A stretch of DNA of 64,000 bases from Arthrobacter sp. PM3 (GTDB lineage: Bacteria; Actinomycetota; Actinomycetes; Actinomycetales; Micrococcaceae), in assembly GCF_003352915.1 (NCBI RefSeq), contig NZ_CP022314.1, positions 1,805,375 to 1,869,374 of the forward strand, written 5' to 3'. Positions 42,061 through 51,111 of the stretch are shown one piece after another. The notes beneath the pieces are model-generated. The model saw only the letters and a program-made list of their open reading frames with translations. It did not search any database and was not told the DNA's origin. Made by a program: the position numbers and the translations under genes. Every line of letters begins with the position of its first letter. The first letter of the stretch is position 1.

Positions 42061-43503
42061 CTAGTGGATGCCGAGGGCCGCTTCGATCGGGCCGATGGCG
42101 AAGAACAGCGTGAACGCGGCCGCCACCACCCACATGAGCGGGTGCACCTCGCGGGCGCGGCCCTGGAACAGGCGGATCAGCACGAAGCTGATGAAACCGG
42201 CGCCCAGGCCGTTGGCGATCGAGTACGTGAACGGCATGAGGGTGAAGGTCAGGAAGGCCGGGATCGCGATGCCCCAGTCCTGCCAGTCGATCTTGCCGAC
42301 CTGCGAGACCATCATGAAACCGACGATCACCAGTGCCGGGGCCACGGCCTCGAACGGGACAAGGTTGATCAGCGGGGTGAAGAACATGGCCACGAGGAAC
42401 AGCAGGCCGGTGACGATCGAAGCCAGGCCGGTGCGGGCGCCTTCGCCGATGCCCGCGCCGGACTCGACGTAGATCTGGTTCGAGGACACGGACGCGCCGC
42501 CGCCGATGATCGCGCCCAGGGCGTCCACCTGCAGCACCCGGTCAACGTTGGGGATGTTGCCGTCCTTGTCGATGGTCCCGGCCTCGGTGGCCAGGCCGAC
42601 CATGGTGCCCATGGCGTCGAAGAAGATGCTGAGCAGGATCACGAAGGCCAGGAGGGTGGCGGCGACAAAGCCGAGGTGCTCGAAGGCGCCGAACGGGTTG
42701 GCCTTGCCGATCAGGGACAGGTCGGGGGCGGCCCACTCGGAGAACTTGGGTGCGACCAGGGACCAGCCCTGCGGGTTGTGGGTCTTGCCGTCGAAGCTGG
42801 GGCCGATGTGCAGGGTGGATTCCAGGATCACGGACAGGATGGTCGAGGCCACGATGCCGATCAGGATCGCGCCCTTGACCTTGCGGACCACGAGGGCGAT
42901 GGTCAGGATCAGGCCGAAGACGAACACGAACGTGGGCCAGCCCAGCAGCTTGCCGTCGAAGCCCAGGCCCACGGGAACGGTGGTGCCGGCGACGTCCGGG
43001 ATGCGGCGCACGAAGCCGGCGTTGACGAGGCCGATCAGGGCGATGAAGAGGCCGATGCCGACCACGATCGCGGTCTTGAGGCCCTCAGGGACGGCCTTGA
43101 ACACGGCCGTCCGGAAACCGGTGAGGACCAGGATCAGCATGGTGATGCCCGAGAGCATCACCAGGCCCATCATGTCCGGCCAGGACAGCCCCGGGTTCGT
43201 GGCGACGGTGACGGCGACGAACGCGTTGACGCCGAGCCCGGTGGCCAGGGCGAAGGGGTGCTTGGCCCACGCGCCCATGAGGATGGTGAGGATGCCGGCG
43301 ACGAAGGCGGTGACCGCGGCGACGGCGGCGAAGCCGAGCGTCGTGCCGGTCGAATCGGGTCCGGAGAGGATCAGGGGATTGAGCACCACGATGTAGCTCA
43401 TGGCGAAGAACGTGGCGAACCCGCCGCGGATCTCGCGCGAGAAGTTCGACCCCCGTTCGGATATCTTGAAGTACCGGTCGAGTGCAGAGCCCTGCTTGAG
43501 CAT
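42061..43503 (-). CDS. NCS2 family purine permease
   Basis: A 480-residue transporter of the AzgA-like branch of NCS2. Hallmarks are SNFSREIRGGFATFFAMSYI at the N terminus, ALATGLGVNAFVAVTVATNP (~residues 85-105), the long helix-loop GLKTAIVVGIGLFIALIGLV and DAMGTMVGLATEAGTIDKDG (~residues 285-305). Likely substrates are adenine, guanine and hypoxanthine. Twelve to fourteen helices are predicted. GGAGG lies 11 bases before the ATG. Directly downstream (convergent gap absent) is hutG on the same strand, with a 73-bp gap; a shared function with histidine use is not evident. Confidence 0.92.
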   Translation of the reverse strand: MLKQGSALDRYFKISERGSNFSREIRGGFATFFAMSYIVVLNPLILSGPDSTGTTLGFAAVAAVTAFVAGILTILMGAWAKHPFALATGLGVNAFVAVTVATNPGLSWPDMMGLVMLSGITMLILVLTGFRTAVFKAVPEGLKTAIVVGIGLFIALIGLVNAGFVRRIPDVAGTTVPVGLGFDGKLLGWPTFVFVFGLILTIALVVRKVKGAILIGIVASTILSVILESTLHIGPSFDGKTHNPQGWSLVAPKFSEWAAPDLSLIGKANPFGAFEHLGFVAATLLAFVILLSIFFDAMGTMVGLATEAGTIDKDGNIPNVDRVLQVDALGAIIGGGASVSSNQIYVESGAGIGEGARTGLASIVTGLLFLVAMFFTPLINLVPFEAVAPALVIVGFMMVSQVGKIDWQDWGIAIPAFLTFTLMPFTYSIANGLGAGFISFVLIRLFQGRAREVHPLMWVVAAAFTLFFAIGPIEAALGIH

Positions 43504-43620
43504 TAGTCCTTAGTCCTCCGGACGGTCATGGGTGTTGCCTAAATCCTATGGGGCGCCCTGCGGCCGACCCCCCGTTTTCGCCTAGTCTGTAAGGAAGACA
43601 ACACTAGGAGTAGCCTGCCC

Positions 43621-44232
43621 ATGCGCCTGACCCGTCAGTTTTTGAGTGCCCTGATGGGCGCCTTCGTCCTCGCGGCCGTCCTGCTCGGAGCCGTGGGTCC
43701 GGCGTCCGCGCACGATACCGCCGAATCCACCAGCCCGGCCGCCGGGGCAACGGTCGCGACGCCGCCGGAGAAGGTCTCGGTCACCTTCGACCACAATCCG
43801 CTGGCCCTGGGTTCGCAGATCCTGGTCAACGACGCCGCGGGTACCAACTGGGCGGACGGTCCGGTGGAGATCGTGGACAACGTCGCGGCACAGAAGCTGA
43901 AGGCCGGCGCCCCCGCGGGCCTGTACACGGTGCAGTGGCGGGTGGCCAGTTCCGACGGCCACCCGATCGAGGGCACGTTCACCTTCACCGCCACGGCGGG
44001 TTCGACGGGGGGCGCGACGGCGGCTCCCGCGGTCCCCACGGCCGGCACCGCCCAGCCGGGCACCACCCAAGCGCCTGCGCCGGCGCCGGAGGAGACACCG
44101 TCGATTCCCTGGAGCGTCATGATCTTCGTTGCCGTGGCCGTCGGCATCCTGGTGGCCCTGGGTTTGATGGCCAAGCGCCGCCTCACCCCTGGGCCTGACA
44201 GCAGCGACAAGAGCGACCGCGGCGACACCTAG
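43621..44232 (+). CDS. CopC/YcnJ-type copper-resistance domain protein
   Basis: A 203-residue exported protein. The signal peptide spans residues 1-30 (LMGAFVLAAVLLGAVGPASA, cleaved before His31). The CopC-like beta-sandwich (~residues 31-135) opens with the histidine HDTAESTSPAAGATVATPPE, runs through VTFDHNPLALGSQILV and ends with SSDGHPIEGTFTFTATA. The N-terminal His and the DGH motif are Cu(II) ligands in CopC. A Pro/Thr/Ala linker leads to a C-terminal membrane anchor (IPWSVMIFVAVAVGILVALG, ~residues 162-182) and a basic tail. CopD is not adjacent. Likely role: copper binding or delivery at the outer face of the membrane. Confidence 0.87.
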   Translation: MRLTRQFLSALMGAFVLAAVLLGAVGPASAHDTAESTSPAAGATVATPPEKVSVTFDHNPLALGSQILVNDAAGTNWADGPVEIVDNVAAQKLKAGAPAGLYTVQWRVASSDGHPIEGTFTFTATAGSTGGATAAPAVPTAGTAQPGTTQAPAPAPEETPSIPWSVMIFVAVAVGILVALGLMAKRRLTPGPDSSDKSDRGDT

Positions 44233-44864
44233 GCTGGAGCCAGGGCGAAGCCGCCGGGCAGCAGAGCCGGGAGGCCATCCGGGTACACCTTGGCGGAGAT
44301 GGCCTGCCCCACCACCTTGGCCTGGCGGAGCACTTCCTTGGGCGTGGGCGTGATGAGCTCTCCGACCCCCACCAGGTACATGCCGAGGGCGTGCATGGCC
44401 GCCATGAGGTTTTGCCCGGCCGCCATGCCCAGCTGCGAGAGCATGCGGCGCAGCTGGCTGTGGGCGCAGCGGGTCAGGACCAGGTGATCGGCCAGCAGGA
44501 CGCCGCCCGGGGTCTGGACGGCCCACTGCCCGGCGCGGGAGCCGTCGGTGCCCGCGTCCCGGAGGTCCAGCTGAAGGGCGCGGGTGTTGTTCCGGATGTC
44601 GAGTTTGTGGCTGGCGGCGTAGTTGCGCAGATGCCGCAGGATTTCGTTGCGCTCCTTCAGGCTGGCGGCATCCGCCGCGTCGCAGCGCTGGAGCGAGGAA
44701 GTGTTGGCCGGCTGGCCGGCTCCCAGGAGGTCCAGGCCGTCCACGATGATGGACGACACGCCGCGGCGCTGGAGCTCGCTGGCCACGGCAAGGCCGGAGA
44801 GCCCGGTCCCGATGACTACGGCCGTGGTCCGCTCAATCCCGCCGTACAAAGGCATGCTCGACAC
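44229..44864 (-). CDS. FAD-dependent oxidoreductase-like protein
   Basis: A 211-residue protein with an N-terminal dinucleotide-binding motif (TTAVVIGTGLSGLAVASELQ, residues ~12-31) and a VDGLDLLGAG segment around the ribose-binding acid. A C-terminal block (LPALLPGGFALAPA) closes it. At about 210 residues it is far shorter than typical two-domain flavoenzymes and could be a reduced monooxygenase-like protein. The GTG start has GAGGAGGAA about 9 bases upstream; the ATG at 44855 would be too far. Its stop overlaps the copC-type stop region (4 bases). Convergent arrangement. Confidence 0.7.
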   Translation of the reverse strand: MSSMPLYGGIERTTAVVIGTGLSGLAVASELQRRGVSSIIVDGLDLLGAGQPANTSSLQRCDAADAASLKERNEILRHLRNYAASHKLDIRNNTRALQLDLRDAGTDGSRAGQWAVQTPGGVLLADHLVLTRCAHSQLRRMLSQLGMAAGQNLMAAMHALGMYLVGVGELITPTPKEVLRQAKVVGQAISAKVYPDGLPALLPGGFALAPA

Positions 44865-45334
44865 TGCAGGGTTCCTCCTCGAAATGGCGCCAGTCCGGGG
44901 TGAAACCCCGGACGCTGACCTCGGCCTGGTTTCGCGGCAGCCACCCCCGCGGCTGCGTTCTGAAATACCAGTCTCGGTTCAGCAACGCCTCGAAGAATAC
45001 CTAAGAATCCCGTCCGTGGATAGAGGAGGTAGGACATTCGCTGAAGTCCCGGATTTCCGCGGATTCCCCGCATCGCATCAGGCCGGACCCGGCCCGAATG
45101 CCCGGAAAACCGGGTCCTCAAACAGCGTGTTAACTCTGCGTAAATCCTTCCGCCGGGAGCCTTCTGCGGCGTCCCCGGCGTCGTCTTGTATGTTCGCGGA
45201 CAACCGAGAATAGTGGGGAAAAACAGGGGTTCCTGCGCCCGGTTTCCGGGTCGCCTCGCCGGTGAACGCCGGGCGCCGGTACTTCTGGCAGAATAGCCGG
45301 AACATCAGGCAAGAATGGCGAGGAGGCGGACCCC
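44865..45334. promoter_or_regulatory. 470-bp gene-free region between divergent genes
   Basis: No coding frame is supported. A perfect 8-bp hairpin GTCCGGGG-TGAAA-CCCCGGAC lies at 44893-44913, some 30 bases before the oxidoreductase start. A TTAACTCTGCGTAAATC stretch at 45128-45144 is AT-richer. The rest is GC-rich with weak short inverted repeats. Both divergent promoters must lie here. Confidence 0.5.
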
Positions 45335-46372
45335 ATGGGCCGTGAACAGGTGCATCCGGACCCGGCATGGGAGACCGGCGGCGACGTGCCGCCTCCGCGC
45401 GGCGTCGTGGTCGGCGTCGACGGCTCGGACCACAGCCACTGCGCCCTCGTCTGGGCGGCGCGGGAGGCCGAACGCCGTCGCCGTCCCCTGCACATCGTGA
45501 CCGCCTACTCGGTGCCGATTTTCGCCGCGTCCGGGCTCGACGGCGGCTACGCGACGGTGGATGACTCGGTGATCCGCGAGGGCGCCGAAGCCATTCTCAA
45601 GAACGCCCTGGACAAGGTGGCCGGCTACAACATCGACGTCGACGCCTCCGTTGAAAACGGCGACGCCTCCGGCGTGCTGCTGGAACTGAGCGAGACCGCC
45701 GAGCTGCTGGTCTTCGGAAGCCGCGGGAGGGGCGGCTTTGTCGGCCGCCTCCTCGGTTCCGTCAGCAGCGCCCTTCCGGCGCATGCGAAATGCCCCACGG
45801 TCACCGTCCCGCTGATCTGCGCGGACCGCTTGGGCGAGACCACGGACGACAAACACGTCCTGGCCGAGCGGGCGAAGTCCGGGCACCAGCCGGTCGAGAA
45901 TGTCGTGGTGGCCGGCGTTGACGGCTCCGAGCAGGCCCGCGTCGCGGTGCTGGAGGCCGCGGCCCAGGCCGAGCGGCTCTCCGCCCGGCTGCGGCTGGTG
46001 TGCGCAGTGCCGCAGTACACCGGCTCGCTGGCGTGGGTCCCCACCCCGATGGACCGGGACGCCCTCTTCGCCGATATCAAGGTCCAGCTCGACGCCGGTG
46101 TGGCCTGGCTGCGGAGCCACTTCCCGGGCCTTCAGGTCGAGACGCAGCTCGTGGACGGCTCTCCGGTCGACATCCTCGTTGAGGCCAGCCGGCACGTGGA
46201 ACTCGTGGTGGTGGGCACCCGCGGCCGCGGCGGCTTCACCGGCATGCTGCTGGGCTCCACGTCCGACGGCGTCCTGCACCACGCCAAAGGACCCGTCATG
46301 GTGGTGCCGGACCGCGACGACCCCCGGCTGGCGGACCGGGCCAGCTTCGGCCCCATGCTCGGCGACTCCTAA
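45335..46372 (+). CDS. Universal stress protein, two Usp domains
   Basis: A 345-residue protein with a 20-residue leader and two Usp domains. Domain 1 (residues ~22-165) has GVVVGVDGSDHSHCALVWAA and LVFGSRGRGGFVGRLLGSVS. Domain 2 (~190-330) has VVAGVDGSEQARVAVLEAAA and VVVGTRGRGGFTGMLLGSTS. Both carry the ATP-binding G-2x-G-9x-G(S/T) pattern, unlike the Usp at 24488, where the second copy is degenerate. GAGGAGG lies about 9 bases before the ATG. The rifampicin-phosphotransferase-like gene follows after 54 bp and probably shares the transcript. Confidence 0.92.
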   Translation: MGREQVHPDPAWETGGDVPPPRGVVVGVDGSDHSHCALVWAAREAERRRRPLHIVTAYSVPIFAASGLDGGYATVDDSVIREGAEAILKNALDKVAGYNIDVDASVENGDASGVLLELSETAELLVFGSRGRGGFVGRLLGSVSSALPAHAKCPTVTVPLICADRLGETTDDKHVLAERAKSGHQPVENVVVAGVDGSEQARVAVLEAAAQAERLSARLRLVCAVPQYTGSLAWVPTPMDRDALFADIKVQLDAGVAWLRSHFPGLQVETQLVDGSPVDILVEASRHVELVVVGTRGRGGFTGMLLGSTSDGVLHHAKGPVMVVPDRDDPRLADRASFGPMLGDS

Positions 46373-46426
46373 CGTTCCGACATCGTACTGAGGCTCGGGG
46401 CTCGACGTCGGAAGGACGGTCCGCTG

Positions 46427-49123
46427 ATGGAGCAAGGGGCGGCACTTGTCGGGGCGGTCCTGGCCCTGGAGAGACTGGGCCCGGACATGCTGCCCGAGGT
46501 CGGCGGCAAAGCGGCCAACCTGGGCGGCCTGGCGCGGGCGGGCCTGCCGGTGCCGGCCGGGTTCTGCCTGACCACCCGGGCCTATCTGGACGCCACAGCC
46601 AGTCCGGCGCTGTCCGACGTCCACCGGGCCCTCGCCGCGACCGCCCCCGACGACCTGGCCGCGCTGGCTACGCTCGCGGCGGAAGCCCGTGCGCTGGTAC
46701 TCGAGGCCGACGTCCCCGCCGGCATCGACGCGGCCGTGCGGGCGGCCTACGCGGCGCTCGGCCCGGACGCGGCGGTCGCCGTGCGGTCCTCCGCAACCGC
46801 CGAAGACCTGCCGTTTGCCAGTTTCGCCGGCCAGCAGGACACGTTCCTGAACGTGGTCGGCGCGGACGCCGTGCTGGCGGCGGTCCGGGAATGCTGGGCC
46901 TCGCTTTGGACGGACCGCGCCGTGACGTACCGGGCGGTGCAGGGGATCGGTCCGTCCACTGTGTCCCTCGCCGTGGTGGTCCAGCGCATGGTGGATGCCG
47001 CCGTGGCCGGGGTGCTGTTCACGGCCAACCCGGTCACCGGACGCCGCCACGAGGCTGTCATCGACGCCAGCCCGGGGCTGGGCGAGGCCGTGGTATCCGG
47101 CGCCGTTAACCCGGACCACTTCGTGCTCGACGGCGCCACCGGAAAGATCCTGGAGCGGAAAATCGGGGACAAGGCCCTGATGATCCGTTCCCTGCCCGGC
47201 GGCGGAACCGAACGGGTGGCGCAGCCCGGCGCCGCGTCCGCGCCAAGCCTGACCGATGCCCAACTGGCTGCGCTGGAACTCCTGGGCCGCCGCGCGGAGG
47301 TGCACTTCGGCGCCCCGCAGGACCTCGAATGGGCGATCGGGCACGACGGCGCCGTGTGGCTGACACAATCCCGGCCCATCACCACGCTCTATCCGATGCC
47401 GGACAGGCCGCCGTCCGGGCCGGGCCCGCGCGTCTACCTGTGCTTCAGCCTGGCCCAGGGGCTGACCCGGCCGCTGACGCCGATGGGCCTCGCCGGCATC
47501 CGGCTGATCGCGTCTTCCGTGGCGGGGGCCGCGCATTTTCCGGTGCCGGCACCGCGGGACGGGCCCGCGCCGTATGCGGAAGCCGGACAGCGCATCTTCT
47601 TTGATCTCACCCCCGTGGTCCGGAGCAAGCCCGGACGCGCGATCATCCCCCGGGTGTTCGACATCATGGAGGCGCGCTCGGCCGCCGTCCTGCGCCTGCT
47701 CTTTGCCGATCCCGGGTTCTCGGTCGTCATTGCCTCGCCGTGGCGTCTCCTGCGCCATGTCGGCCCGGTAGCGGCACGGGCCAGGGTCCCGGAGACCCTC
47801 ATCCGCGCCCTGTTCCGGCCCGAGGCCGCGCTGCGCCGGGCCGGGCACGTGGGCGAGCAGCTCAGGGCCGCACTCCCGGTGCCCGCCGGCGCAACTGCGG
47901 CGCAGCGCCTGGAGCATGTGGAGCGGATCCTCGGGCACAACATCTTCCCGGTGGTCCCGGCCCTCCTGCCGCTGCCTGCCCTGGGGTTTGCCCTGCTGGC
48001 CGCCGCCGGGAAACTCGCCGGCAGCCCGGGGAACGGGGCGCTGCAGGACGTCCTGCGGGGCCTGCCGAACAACGTGACCACCGAAATGGACCTGGACCTG
48101 TGGTCACTGGCCGCCGCCATCCGGAACCACCCGGCCTCGGCAGCGGTGGTCGGGGATACCGCGCCGCCCGAACTGGCACGGCGCTACCGTGCCGGGGAAC
48201 TTCCCGGCGTCGTGCAGTCCGGCGTGTCCGGATTCCTGAGCCGGTACGGCCACCGGGCCGTGGCGGAGATCGATCTCGGCATGCCCCGCTGGTCCGATGA
48301 CCCGACCCACATCTTCGGAGTCCTGGCCAACTATCTGCGCGTGGATGACCCTGCGCTCGCCCCGGACCGGCAGTTCGCCAAGGCGGCGCGGGAAGCGGAC
48401 GCCCAGGTGGAGCGGCTCGTCGCGGCCGCGACCCGGCGCAGCCGCCTGCACGGCACGCTGGCACGTGCCGCGCTGCGGCGGACCCGGATGTTCGCCGGCC
48501 TCCGGGAACTGCCCAAGTACCACCTCGTCGAGGCACTCGCCGCCGTCCGGCAGCAGCTGGCCGCGGTCGGAACCGAACTCGCCGCCGCCGGGGCAATCGA
48601 CACCGCGGACGACATCTTCTTCCTTGACCTTGCCGAGGCGCACGCCGGCCTGGGCGGCGCTCCGCTACAGAGCATCGTCCAGGAGCGCCGGGAAGCATAC
48701 GAGGCCGAACTGGGCCGCCGGCACATTCCCCGGGTGCTGCTCTCCGACGGCACCGAACCCGAAGCAGTGCAAAACGCCGGGCCGGCCGGCGCCGGCGTCG
48801 CGGCGGGGGTGCTCTCCGGGACACCGGCCTCGGCCGGCAACGTCAGCGCCCGGGCCCGCGTGATCCTGGACCCGCAAGGGGCGCACCTGGAACCGGGCGA
48901 AATCCTCGTGGCGCCGTCCACCGATCCCGGCTGGACCCCGCTGTTCCTGACGGCCGGCGGCCTCGTGATGGAAATGGGCGGCCCCAACTCCCACGGCGCC
49001 GTCGTCGCCCGGGAATACGGTATTCCCGCGGTAGTGGGCGTGCCCGATGCGACGTCGCGGATCGCCACGGGCCAAACCATCACGGTCGACGGCGCCGCCG
49101 GCACCGTGACACGGGCACCGTGA
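46427..49123 (+). CDS. PEP synthase-like phosphotransferase (rifampicin phosphotransferase type)
   Basis: An 898-residue enzyme. Residues ~10-330 form the ATP-grasp half (VGGKAANLGGLARAGLPVPA, VAVRSSATAEDLPFASFAGQ and ASPGLGEAVVSGAVNPDHFV). Residues ~340-800 form a helical middle domain unlike the PPDK barrel (YLCFSLAQGLTRPLTPMGLA and onward). Residues ~800-898 are a swivelling His domain with MGGPNSHGAVVAREYGIPAV and active His856. The C-terminal pyruvate/PEP barrel of PEP synthase is missing. This layout is that of rifampicin phosphotransferase (RPH) and its many uncharacterised relatives. A resistance function is not shown; the substrate may be something else. Start ATG with CGGTCCGCTG before it; the RBS is weak. 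Confidence 0.87.
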   Translation: MEQGAALVGAVLALERLGPDMLPEVGGKAANLGGLARAGLPVPAGFCLTTRAYLDATASPALSDVHRALAATAPDDLAALATLAAEARALVLEADVPAGIDAAVRAAYAALGPDAAVAVRSSATAEDLPFASFAGQQDTFLNVVGADAVLAAVRECWASLWTDRAVTYRAVQGIGPSTVSLAVVVQRMVDAAVAGVLFTANPVTGRRHEAVIDASPGLGEAVVSGAVNPDHFVLDGATGKILERKIGDKALMIRSLPGGGTERVAQPGAASAPSLTDAQLAALELLGRRAEVHFGAPQDLEWAIGHDGAVWLTQSRPITTLYPMPDRPPSGPGPRVYLCFSLAQGLTRPLTPMGLAGIRLIASSVAGAAHFPVPAPRDGPAPYAEAGQRIFFDLTPVVRSKPGRAIIPRVFDIMEARSAAVLRLLFADPGFSVVIASPWRLLRHVGPVAARARVPETLIRALFRPEAALRRAGHVGEQLRAALPVPAGATAAQRLEHVERILGHNIFPVVPALLPLPALGFALLAAAGKLAGSPGNGALQDVLRGLPNNVTTEMDLDLWSLAAAIRNHPASAAVVGDTAPPELARRYRAGELPGVVQSGVSGFLSRYGHRAVAEIDLGMPRWSDDPTHIFGVLANYLRVDDPALAPDRQFAKAAREADAQVERLVAAATRRSRLHGTLARAALRRTRMFAGLRELPKYHLVEALAAVRQQLAAVGTELAAAGAIDTADDIFFLDLAEAHAGLGGAPLQSIVQERREAYEAELGRRHIPRVLLSDGTEPEAVQNAGPAGAGVAAGVLSGTPASAGNVSARARVILDPQGAHLEPGEILVAPSTDPGWTPLFLTAGGLVMEMGGPNSHGAVVAREYGIPAVVGVPDATSRIATGQTITVDGAAGTVTRAP

Positions 49124-49884
49124 CCCAGGAACCGCAGACGCCCGCGGCCGGGGAGCCCGACGTCTGCGGAGACCCGGCACCGGCAGCTCCGGCGCCCGCG
49201 CCCGCTGCCGCGCGTGAGGTTGGACGCGCCCCGGCACAGGACCGGGATGCGCGGCTGCCGGCATGGCTCGTGGAGCATCCGCTGACGGCAGGCTGGGCCT
49301 GGGCCGGGTTTTGGGCGGCACTGATCGTGGCCGACGAGTTCCTGGACCTCGCCGGCTGGTCCTGGTACGTGCTGGTGGGGATGGCGGCGCTGCCGACGCT
49401 GCTGGCAAGCATCGCCCTGCTGCACGCCACCCCGCGCCGGTACCTGAAACCGCGCCGGGACTCGGTCCTGGGGCACTTCTTTGTCCGCTTCCTCGCCCTG
49501 ATCGCCGCGTTCCTCGTCTGGGGCGTCTCCGTGGTCATGAGCGCCTCGATCTCAACAACCGTGCAGTCGCTCGTCGGCGAATCCGAGCGCGAAGTCACCG
49601 CGGTGGGCTTCAACCTCCTGCTGGCCGGGATCCCGCTGGTCGTCTCCGTGCTGTGGCTGGCCTTCATCATCCGGTGCGCCTGGTTCCTGCGGCGGCTCCG
49701 GGGCTGGAGACAGGTGCCGAAATCCGGAACTGTCCCGAAGAAGTTCCTGCGCGGCAGTCCGCGGCTCAAGCGCGTGGTGGTCGGCCTGGCCCACCCCGGG
49801 CTGCTGCTCGTGGCCGGCCTTGGCACGTCAGTGCTCGCGTTCCTCCTCGGCTCGGTGGAGCTCACCCTGAATGTCCTGAAGTGA
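49120..49884 (+). CDS. Hypothetical membrane protein
   Basis: A 254-residue protein. The first ~45 residues are Ala/Pro/Glu-rich. Five hydrophobic segments follow: WAWAGFWAALIVADEFLDLA (~58-78), WYVLVGMAALPTLLASIALL (~82-101), FFVRFLALIAAFLVWGVSVV, LLLAGIPLVVSVLWLAFIIR and GLLLVAGLGTSVLAFLLGSV. The GTG overlaps the preceding stop (GTGA), so it is translated with the RPH-like enzyme. I do not recognise a family. A role in the membrane as a transporter-like partner or immunity factor is only a guess. Confidence 0.7.
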   Translation: MTQEPQTPAAGEPDVCGDPAPAAPAPAPAAAREVGRAPAQDRDARLPAWLVEHPLTAGWAWAGFWAALIVADEFLDLAGWSWYVLVGMAALPTLLASIALLHATPRRYLKPRRDSVLGHFFVRFLALIAAFLVWGVSVVMSASISTTVQSLVGESEREVTAVGFNLLLAGIPLVVSVLWLAFIIRCAWFLRRLRGWRQVPKSGTVPKKFLRGSPRLKRVVVGLAHPGLLLVAGLGTSVLAFLLGSVELTLNVLK

Positions 49885-50010
49885 CCCGCCGGGCGCCCGG
49901 GTCCAGGCGTACTGTTGACATATGAGCTGCAAAGCCGGAGCACGTATTCTTCAGGCGCCACACCGTGGACCCGCCATGAGCGGGGCACCTTGCAGGGGAG
50001 CGCGGTCACG

Positions 50011-51111
50011 ATGACCCGCAAGTGGCTGCGCTGGCTGCCCGCCCTGGCCGTTCCTGCCGTCGTCGCCGCCGGTGCTCTGGCAGGATCGCTGCCTGCCAGC
50101 GCCGGGGATCCGCTGCCGCCCAAGACCCCCGAACAGGTGCTGCAACTCATGGCCCGGCACAGCGTGCCGGCCTTCTCCGGAACCCTGGAACAGTCCTCCG
50201 AGCTCGGCCTTCCCGAACTCCCCAAGACCGGGCCCGGCGCGGACTCCGCCACCTGGCTCGAACTGCTGACAGGACCGCACACCGCGCGCGTCTACCGCGA
50301 CGGCCCGGATAAAGCCCGCATCCAGATCCTGGACCGGCTGGCTGAACGCGACGCCATCCGCAACGGCAGCGATCTGTGGCTGTACAACTCCAAGGACAAC
50401 ACTGCGGCCCACGCCCAGCTCCCGGCCGACGCCGCCGGCCGCGCCGGGCGCCACGGCGGCACAGATGCCACGGCCACCCCGGACCAGTTCGCCGGAAAGC
50501 TCCTGGCCAAGATTGACGCCAGCACGGCCGTGACGGTGGGCGCCGACGTCGAGGTCGCCGGCCGGGCCGCCTACAACCTGATGGTCACGCCGAAGTCCGA
50601 CACGACGCTCGTCTCGTCCATCGCGGTGGCCGTCGACGGCGAGACCGGGCTGCCGCTGGGCGTTGAGGTCAAGGCCCGCGGACAGGCGGATCCCGCCTTC
50701 CGCGTCGCCTACACGAGCCTGACACTCGCAGCCCCCGATCCGTCCGTCTTCACGTTCAGCCCGCCGCCGGGCGCCACCGTGAAGGAGATTCCCGTCGCGG
50801 AGCATAAAGACGGCACAGGGTATAAAGACGGGCACAGGGACGGCACAGGGCAGGCCACGCCGCCGGCCACGGACGGCAGCCACAAGCCTGCCGTCACCGG
50901 CACCGGCTGGGATGCGGTCGTCGCCTTCCCGGCGGGTACGGCAAACCAGGCCTCGGACGCGGCCGACCTGCTCCAGCAGGCCACCGTTCCGGTCCAGGGC
51001 GGCCGGCTCCTGTCCACCGCGCTGGTCAACGTTCTGGTGCTCGACGACGGACGGGTCCTCGCCGGTTCCGTGCCACTGGAGCGGCTCCAGGCCGCTGCCG
51101 CGCAGAAGTGA
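50011..51111 (+). CDS. LolA/DUF2092-like secreted protein of an ABC operon
   Basis: A 366-residue protein with a signal peptide (residues 1-31, LPALAVPAVVAAGALAGSLP then ASAG) and a lipoprotein-carrier-like or DUF2092-type beta-sheet domain. Blocks such as FSGTLEQSSELGLPELP, WLYNSKDNTAAHAQLPADAA, AVAVDGETGLPLGVEVKARG and FTFSPPPGATVKEIPVAEHK fit outer-membrane lipoprotein-sorting-like proteins found in Gram-positives. A Lys/His/Gly-rich segment (~270-290) splits it before a second domain with PVQGGRLLSTALVNVLVLDD. The ATG at 50011 is chosen because it starts the signal peptide; an in-frame TTG lies upstream. The stop overlaps the GTG of the ATPase gene. Confidence 0.75.
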   Translation: MTRKWLRWLPALAVPAVVAAGALAGSLPASAGDPLPPKTPEQVLQLMARHSVPAFSGTLEQSSELGLPELPKTGPGADSATWLELLTGPHTARVYRDGPDKARIQILDRLAERDAIRNGSDLWLYNSKDNTAAHAQLPADAAGRAGRHGGTDATATPDQFAGKLLAKIDASTAVTVGADVEVAGRAAYNLMVTPKSDTTLVSSIAVAVDGETGLPLGVEVKARGQADPAFRVAYTSLTLAAPDPSVFTFSPPPGATVKEIPVAEHKDGTGYKDGHRDGTGQATPPATDGSHKPAVTGTGWDAVVAFPAGTANQASDAADLLQQATVPVQGGRLLSTALVNVLVLDDGRVLAGSVPLERLQAAAAQK

